Below are positions 56,716-64,000 of a stretch of 64,000 nt of DNA, piece by piece. Position 1 is the first letter of the stretch, and the number at the start of each line of letters is the position of its first letter. The translations under genes and the position numbers were made by a program. Source of the DNA: Xiphias gladius (Eukaryota > Chordata > Actinopteri > Istiophoriformes > Xiphiidae); assembly GCF_016859285.1 (NCBI RefSeq), contig NC_053420.1, positions 7,984,001-8,048,000 of the forward strand. The letters are read 5' to 3'. Below the pieces are notes generated by a model. The model did not search any database, was not told where the DNA came from, and saw only the letters and a list, made by a program, of their open reading frames with translations.

Positions 56716-59700
56716 TCGTGTTCTTTTACTTTTAAATATGTTTTCATAAGCATTAATGTAGATTACCTGTTAAGGACTGTTTTGTTCAAGCTTGGCACAT
56801 GCACATAAAGTCCAAATCTATCTTCCTATCTTCACATTGTGTTAGCGTTTTCCTTCAAGCTCCTCTAATCGATATTTTTACATTAATAATAAATATGATA
56901 TAAGTAAAAACGTGAAAGGTGTCACTTGTAGTGACAAACCTGTAGAGAATTATCAGTCGACGCTGCAGTTCCCCTCAGCTCCAGAGAACATTTTAGGATC
57001 TTTCAGTTCAGTGCTTTGCTTTTGCAGCCTGCAACTTTAATGTTTATAGCTATGCTACCTGCCCAGAGCCAAATGGCAGACAAAGTTAAGAACTATCTGG
57101 GGAACATAGTGGAACATTTTGCCAGATACACTTAATATACAGTAGGTTTAATTAAGTGTTGTAGTCATTGCTCCAACAATAGGATGTAGACAGTGTATTC
57201 CTAAAAAGCTCATTTCTGGCTTCACTGATTAATTGCCATAGTTCAATGTACCTGCACAAGTCACACCATCAAGGAGAAAGAAATTTGTATCAGGCTGCAA
57301 TAACTAAGTCTTTCATAAAAATGTATAGCACCGGAGCTACAGCTGTTGATCTGAGCCCCCTCGATTCCTGGTGTTGTGCCAAACTTTGTATCCCCATGTG
57401 GTTATCTGCCAGTGTGTCCTTATTTCTGACCTCTGGATTTGTTTTGCTGCTGCAACTTAAATTTTTTTTTTCTTGAAAAAATATTTCACAGTTTGAAAAA
57501 GCAAAGCAGGCAGCAGCAAAATAACCAGCAGAAATGAACTAATTTTATTATATTCCTCCCTGGGGTGAGATCAAGGTAATGACACAGGAGAACATTTGTA
57601 GTGGGTACTGAAAATGTTGTATTCTCCTTATATTCTGCAAAGATTTTAGGGGATTTCAGGAGACTTAAAGTCATATTGATGACATAGTGTGAAGGAATTT
57701 AAAGAAAGCAAGCTCTTATTTCATAAAGCTGCTGCTTTTCTGTATCAACACTGCACACAATGAAACACAAAAAAGGTCTGCTAAGAATCTGCTAAGAAAG
57801 CATAATGGATCGCAGAACAGCACAAAAGTGACACCTGCCAAATTTGAATGTATATTCTCTGGTCTGTCTGCAATATGTCACATTTGCAATACATTACATT
57901 GCTCGGTGCCGGCCCTCCCTGAGAAAAACATGCTGTTCCTTGCTACAGTGCATTATGAAAGGTTGCAAATGGGCTAATTTGCAGCTTTGACAGCACCAGC
58001 CTCGGCAAAGGCGGGTAGTAATAGATTTTGAGGTGCCGCTTCAGCGACTGCTGTGATGTGAATGCTGTGGCTGAAAGTAGGCATAGGTCAGGCTTCTCTG
58101 GAAACTCTGACAAATTAAAAACAGAAAACCTTTGACATTTATCATGCTAAGAGTCTGCAAAGGTCATTGCCTGTACTTGCTGCTTTCATTTTCCTTCTCC
58201 GTCCCCTCTGGACATGTTTTGCTGTGATTGCTCATAGCCTGCTGGAGGTGTAGCAGGGGGAATCAGGAGCTGTGATTTCAGAGAAATACTCACACGATGA
58301 CAACATTTCTCATGCGAGAAGCAGAAATATGGAGTAAACAGAAATGTAAACCTATGGGGTCTCTGCCGCTGCTCTGCTCTACCTCTTATTTATATACAGT
58401 ACTGCACCATACCAGTTGTTAATGGGCCTATCATGATGATTAGTTATCACATCGGTTTCATAAGGATTCTATTTGGAAGTAAACTGCTGTTGTGTAAAGA
58501 AAAAACCACAGGCATTTAATAACACTCTAAAATTCATTTCTGATTTCCTCACGATACGTCATTCCACACCATAAACACTGAAAACTTGTAATCCCACCGG
58601 ACCATGACTGTCTCATTTAAATGTTAATATAATTCCCATCATTCATAATTTAATGTGCTCCCTGGCATTTTCCGTTCATCTCGGTAATGCTATCTTATGT
58701 GACAAGCCAATTTACTGCTGGAGTTGACCAAATTGCTTTAGCATTGTAATACTAACGCCATAATAAATCCTTGACATACTGTTCCTCCTTAGGTAATAAA
58801 AAAAATAATAGAAAGTTATACACGTTCACCAAGAAACCACTTTTCATTGAGTTCCCGGGTGTTACACACGCCACCAGACTGTGCTGTTAAGTCACATATG
58901 ATGAGGCTGGAGAAACATTACATCTGAGGAATGTGACAGAGATTGCCCTTTTTTGCCCTCTTGTTGTCAGAGGTGGCTTTAGTGGGGCTGAAAGCAGTGT
59001 GAGTGATACCACAAGCAGTTCTAGGAAAACGAATCAGACAGATTATAGCTCTGGAGAGAGGGAGAGAGAGGAGAGAGAGCGGGGCCAGGCTTAATGCTGG
59101 TGGGTGTCATTTTGTGCGACCTTTCCTGGAATTACCACTGTGCATGACCCAGAGCATGTCGGCTTGTCACTTAGACAGTCTGGGGGCTTCTGCTGCTATT
59201 TCCCCCACTTCCAGCCATCCTTCCTCCGGCAGACATTGCGGCCTAACTCAGCCTCCTGATACTTGACTACCTTCCAATTGACCTGATCATGGCCAATAGC
59301 TCTGATAATCCCTTAGTTCTCATTAGCTCCCTCACACAACTTGAACTGAAATTTGAATTCTGCGGGCTTCCTCTGTGTCTGCGAGGTAGCTTAACCTTTG
59401 ATAAAATGTCTTAGCAAAGAAAACCCAGGATTAATCAACTCATGGAGGCTATTGTGGGAGAAAATCAGCATCAGAAGTTGATGATTGTTTAGTTGGGGGA
59501 ATATGAATGTGGATTCACTAAAGACAGAGACAGTCGAAGCTTGAAATCCTGTGATTAAGACATGTAATCCTATGTTAATTGTAGAATTGCAGCATATGTT
59601 TAAATGGGGATGACTCACTGGCACATACAGTATGTGCCATTTCAAACCAGGTATATCTAATTTGCTTTAAATGATAAGTCTGGTGTTATTCTTTACTTTC

Positions 59701-59900
59701 TTCTTTATCAACAAATCTCATGTGAGAACCAAAAGCATATATGTGTCTGACTCTTAAGAATTTCCAACTTCCCTGCCGTATTAAAGGCACTCAGCCCCAA
59801 ACCCACTGGTTCCTTGTCAGAGTCACTACAGTTTCTCAAGGTTTTCCCTTGTGTTTGTAGTGTTTTTTTTCCCTTTCCACTGTGTTTCCTTTCTTCCCCC
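56716..59900. other. Gene-free, repeat-poor stretch
   Basis: No coding signal that I trust. Parts (about 57840-58250, 58540-58770 and 59200-59400) are balanced in composition and free of recognisable repeats, which is compatible with conserved noncoding sequence, but that cannot be judged from one species. Confidence 0.35.
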
Positions 59901-59919
59901 GTCTGTGTCTCTCTGTAAA

Positions 59920-60560
59920 TGTGTTTGTATGTGTGTCTGTGCGGTGGGCTTGGGGCTCCTCACTCTCTCCCGGTCGGTGATTGCCAATCAGTCTATGCAC
60001 CTGCCATCCATCATCTAATCAGCCCAGCAGTACATCTACTCTGGTTCTTCATCCACTCTTTGCCAGATCGTTGCCTCAGCCAGTTTGGCACCAAGTGCGC
60101 TTGGCTGCTTAGTATAGTGTATACTAAGTTTACCTCGTGTATTTGCTTGATCTAACCTTTGTTTGACCGTGCCTCAGGCTCATCCCCTGCTTACCTGTCT
60201 GCCTGCTTGACCCCCCCCGGCCATGCTCACCGCTCAGCTCATCACTGCAAAACCCGTTCATCTCCACCGGACTCCAGCTTCCCTCAAGCCCTGTCTCACC
60301 TACCGACTCCTCAGCCATCACCCCCCCCCACCGTGCCAGCTTCCCTCAATCTCCTGCCTCGCCTGCGAGTTCCACCCTCATTCCCCGCTCAGCTCAGCCC
60401 TGCAATCCGCCGTTTTCCCCTTGGCCCTCCGTCTTTACCTGCTGGAGCCTGCATTCCCCCATTCATCATCCATTCCAAAGCCTTTTGCAATAACATCCTT
60501 ATCTGATCATCTAAAAATCATATCTGTGTTCTGCATTCAGGTTCACTCGTTAAACACAAC
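59920..60560 (+). mobile_element. Possible LTR-retrotransposon remnant (LTR-like, C-rich)
   Basis: Long pyrimidine- and C-rich tract with cctgtctgcctgcttgaccc, repeated ctcagctca words and a final ctgtgttctgcattcaggtt. This style of sequence (Cys/Pro-like codons in every frame, tgttctgcattcaggttc near the end) resembles fish Ty3/Gypsy LTRs from memory. No second LTR, gag or pol is present, and target-site repeats were not found. A 159-codon open frame across it is probably a by-product of C-richness. Confidence 0.25.
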
Positions 60561-60689
60561 ATTCCTATTGAGTGAGTATCGCCCAAAATGTCACCCAGTG
60601 CAACAGTATGCTCAATGTGCTTCTAACGGGTTTTGGAAAACAATGGAGCTCTGTGTCACAAAGGAAGAAGCAATCTGGATCCAGCTACA

Positions 60690-60760
60690 TATACAGACAT
60701 GAGTTGTATCAATCCTCTCATCTAACTCTGCAAGAAAACAAATGTATTTCTCAAAATGTT
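60690..60760. repeat. End fragment of the fold-back repeat family
   Basis: Contains acagacatgagttgtatcaa, ctcatctaactctgcaagaa and atttctcaaaatgttgattt, matching the right end of the family seen at 25612-26255 and 49266-49672. Confidence 0.5.
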
Positions 60761-61732
60761 GATTTTATTGCCTTTAAGACAGGTTAGTATGATAGCAACA
60801 GTATGCAAAATTCTATGGCAAAGAAAAGTGTTTGGATTTTTACATGCACGACAAGTCTTGAACATCAACTATTTTTGAAGCAATGGGAACCCTGTGTGGA
60901 GTGGAGGAATTGGGGGGCGGGGGGGGGGCTCGTCTAATAATATGTCCCAGTGAACAGGGCTATGACAAAACCAGCTGGAGCTGGAGCCAAGCACTGTGTT
61001 CACAGGAATCCACTGTCACATGCAAAAATTAAACCATTCTGCCCTGCAAGGAACAAGGTGCAATTACGTCAAAGATCTAATTAAAATAAATTAAATGAAA
61101 AGTGAGGAAAGGGAAAGAGATGCAGAGGGAGAGAAAAAGAGGGAACAGTGTTACGATAAATTGTCATTTTACTTGAAATAATGTGTAGGTTTGTATCAAT
61201 CCAAAGAAAAATCTTTGAAGACATCTTATATAAATGCATTTTTTCCTTTGCCTCAACATGTTTCTCCCCAGGGAGGTTTTTTTCATATATTCGTGACAGA
61301 ACTGTATCTATGTTTTCCCCTCCCTTCACATCCCTCCCAATATTTGATGTCCTCCGCAATCCAGCCTTTGGACACCCTGGTTCCAGAGACAGATGAGAGG
61401 AGATGATTCATTCATCAGACAAGGCCCAAGACACAAATCCCAGCTGACCTGCTGATCAGATGGTTGATATTGCAGATCTTCCTCGGGGCGGGCGCCGGGC
61501 TACGCTTATTAGGGCTTTCGGTGGAGCATGGTGCGTGGGTCATCATCTCTCCCGTAGTGACTCCGTGTGACAGGAAACACAAACTGGCCTCACCTCTGAA
61601 ATGAACACATCACGTAATTCAAACGTCAAACCAGATAAGGAACTTCAGGGACTATTGTTTGATATGTGGGCTGGAGAGGACTGTCAGAGCGGTAATAATT
61701 TATTTATTAGAGGAAATATGGATTTGGCCTCA

Positions 61733-61733
61733 G

Positions 61734-61760
<27 letters not shown>
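61733..61760. repeat. (GT)n microsatellite followed by a T run
   Basis: About 13 GT units directly followed by eleven T residues. Confidence 0.85.
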
Positions 61761-61764
<4 letters not shown>

Positions 61765-62460
61765 TTTTTTTGTTTCTAGGGGCATTCTGTGGGTAAATGT
61801 GTCAAATCAGAGCTTTGCAATGGCGAGAATATATACTCATCAAAACTTTTCTGATTGCTTTGGATTGGAAATTTCAACATGCAGCGCAGAGGAAGATGAT
61901 TGAGTGCAGCTGTCCGTGATGCTGAATCTGACATAGAAAAACTTGTGTGTTTGCTTTCCCTATCTGTAGGTTTGACACTGACAGACAGTACATTGCATAA
62001 AATAATTATTCTGAGGTGTTTGGATTAATAAAAGACTGATAAACACAGTGTCCATCTCAGGGATTTTATCTGTGAAGTGCATTAATGGCAAAGTGCCCAC
62101 TAGGCAGATTAGAGAGCTGTAATGTTAAAAGCCTATACCACAGCCGGCAGATGAAAAGCCAACTCCAATGATGTTTTTGATGTATTTTTATTACTTTTAA
62201 TATTATTATTATTATTATTGCTTTCATTTGAGATTATCATCTGTTCTGTTCTTTAATTCCTGCTACACCTGCAGTAGACAGGAAGAGATTCAAGATCAGG
62301 AGGAACAGGAATTTTCTACGCTAATTAAAATACCATTTATCTAACTTCATGTCTTTCTAACATCAGAACCTTTTGGTGTTATTATAATTATGAAGTGAGT
62401 GTGGGGGGGGGGGGACATGTTCATTAGGCCTCATTTCATCTCAAACTTAGGAGTAAAAAC

Positions 62461-62665
62461 AGTTTTTGAATTATGGCAGTGGTGGATGACGTTCTCAGAT
62501 CCTGTATTTCAGTAAAGGCAAAAATACTGCTACACTGTAAAAACAGGCAATTACAAGTAAAAGTCTATGTTTCAAAGTCTAATTTAAAATGTACTCAAAT
62601 ATGTAAGTATGACATTATTTTCTGCAAAATGTATGTAAAGTATCAAAAGCACTTTGATATGGTTT
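62461..62665 (+). repeat. 'AAGTACT'-type repeat, second copy (5' part)
   Basis: Contains gacgttctcagatcctgtat, gcaattacaagtaaaagtct and atgtaaagtatcaaaagcac. It is related to the repeat at 12145-12830 and directly joins the repeat at 62666. Confidence 0.55.
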
Positions 62666-63125
62666 GTCTGTACGGATGACAATGTCAGTCAGTTGGTCTG
62701 TCCACCACTTTGGTTCAGACTAAAATATCCCAGTCATTTTTTGATGGATTGCGATGAAATTGATGAAACATTCGTGTAGCTCTCAGGATGAACTGTAATA
62801 ACTTGGTAAACCCCTTATCTTTTTTCATCTTGTGCCATCATCAGGTCAAAATTAGATTTGTCCGATACTTCGGTTTATGACCCTAATACCCGCAAGACAA
62901 ATGAAATTCCCATCAACCTCAGCTCTAATTTGTTTTTTTTTTAGTGTTAATCAGCAAATGTTAGCATGCTGACAATTTAATGGTGAGCATGGTAAAGATC
63001 ATACCAGCAAAACATCAGAATGTTAATTTTGTCATCGTGAGCATGTTAGCATGCTGACATTAGCATTTAGTTCAAGCACCGTTGTGCCAAAGTACAGCCT
63101 CGCAGAACTGCTTGCATGGCTGTCT
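62666..63125 (+). repeat. 'gctagcatgctgatgttagc' teleost repeat, copy 2
   Basis: Contains gtcagtcagttggtctgtcc, taaaatatcccagtcatttt, gttaatcagcaaatgttagc and catgctgacattagcattta, then cagcctcgcagaactgcttg. It is colinear with 56265-56715. Confidence 0.7.
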
Positions 63126-63427
63126 GGTTTATGAACAAATGTCATGTATATATACCAGTAGGCTGGAGTTCACAGGTTATCTCTAATGAAAAGCCCATTA
63201 CCTTCACTGGCTGGAAGAACTGGCACCCAAAAAATGTTTATGCACTGATAAATATGGACACAGATTCCTTTTTTTTCCTCTTTTTAATTTTGCTTTTCCT
63301 TGGCAGCCAGAGGATCTACAAAAACAATTACAAATATTTTACCTCACGTCTGTTTTGACAGTTATATATCACAACAAAATCAAGGGCATAAGGGAAAAAA
63401 ACAAACAAGCAAGGAAGCAGAAAAAAA

Positions 63428-63431
63428 CACA

Positions 63432-63528
<97 letters not shown>

Positions 63529-63561
63529 CAGACACACACAGACACACACAGACACATACAG

Positions 63562-63627
<66 letters not shown>
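63428..63627. repeat. Long compound (CA)n microsatellite
   Basis: About 200 bases of CA units, interrupted in the middle by acagacacaca and acatacagac variants (63528-63575). Open frames reading His-Thr or Cys-Val repeats here are artefacts. Confidence 0.97.
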
Positions 63628-63630
<3 letters not shown>

Positions 63631-63699
63631 TAAATGACCATCTAGGTTCAAATCACTTGTCATTAGATTCATCATCAAGACAGCCATCTCTATAGTCTG

Positions 63700-64000
63700 A
63701 GGGAATCTTTTACTTTACTTTTCCTTTAAAGTCATACTTTGACCAATTGGATCACAAATGAAGACAAAAAAAAAATAGCAAACATAACAAAACATTATAA
63801 AATTTCCATATGAAAATGTATCAGGTTCCTTCCCCATTGGCCGCATTTCGCAGGCATCAATTTCTGGTACGAAAACAACAGAAGTTTGTACAGCACAAGA
63901 CACCTGGGATGAATGGTAATATTCGAGGTTTGCACATATGTCTCGCGTAAAATCTTGTCTTTGGGGTCTGGTAAAGTCAATCCACCCTGACCATATATTG
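63700..64000 (-). other. Unassigned edge sequence; possible LINE scrap
   Basis: On the minus strand, near 63957-63985, one frame reads QGGLTLPDPK, which resembles the GGLxLPDxK motif near the C-terminal side of reverse transcriptase in L1-like LINEs. The frame does not continue convincingly. It could be a decayed element or chance. Confidence 0.2.

Noticed and set aside
60159-60702. Pro/Ser-rich open frames of 115 and 159 codons
   Set aside because: Open because the strand is C-rich and poor in A and G; no splice or domain support.
63300-63695. Long His-Thr and Cys-Val repeat frames
   Set aside because: Direct products of the (CA)n tract.

Overview
The window looks like genomic DNA from a ray-finned (probably percomorph) fish. 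It has small GT-AG introns, an overall AT-rich composition with CpG-rich promoter patches, long (CA)n and other microsatellites, and several copies of short repeats that I recognise as typical of teleost genomes. Nothing prokaryotic, viral or CRISPR-like is visible. All gene calls come from reading frames and splice sites by eye; no database search was possible.

Layout, left to right. (1) 1-96, minus: the first 32 codons of a SARG (C1orf116)-like gene, cut by the window edge, with a probable CpG-rich promoter near 3.8-3.9 kb. (2) 8378-9828, minus: yod1, a two-exon OTU deubiquitinase of 301 residues, with a noncoding first exon and promoter near 11.6-11.7 kb. (3) about 13.96-23.77 kb, minus: pfkfb2, the bifunctional 6-phosphofructo-2-kinase/fructose-2,6-bisphosphatase. 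I could place all 14 coding exons with frame kept throughout, plus a candidate extra terminal exon. Its CpG-rich 5' exon is at 24.2-24.5 kb. (4) 25.49-37.22 kb, minus: phtf1, a 16-coding-exon membrane protein gene (about 665 residues) whose 3' end almost touches the pfkfb2 promoter. (5) 39.29-40.23 kb (minus) and 44.90-45.86 kb (plus): a head-to-head pair of single-coding-exon class A chemoreceptors, called ora1 and ora2 of the V1R-like ORA family. (6) 46-64 kb: no firm gene. It holds a few exon-like segments on the plus strand, repeat copies, a possible LTR-like remnant, a long (CA)n tract and a possible LINE scrap at the right edge.

SARG, YOD1 and PFKFB2 are also neighbours in human 1q32 (from memory), while the phtf1 plus ora1/ora2 grouping matches the fish ORA locus. 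The window therefore seems to join two ancestral blocks. The genes do not form one pathway: one is ubiquitin processing, one is glycolytic control, one is a membrane protein of poorly known role, and two are olfactory receptors.

I found no clearly new biological system. The most useful leads are the pfkfb2 alternative C-terminus, the very tight phtf1/pfkfb2 spacing, the shortened phtf1 middle region, several fold-back elements inside introns, a nested repeat insertion, and unplaced exon-like segments at 46.75, 49.01, 55.30 and 55.92 kb.
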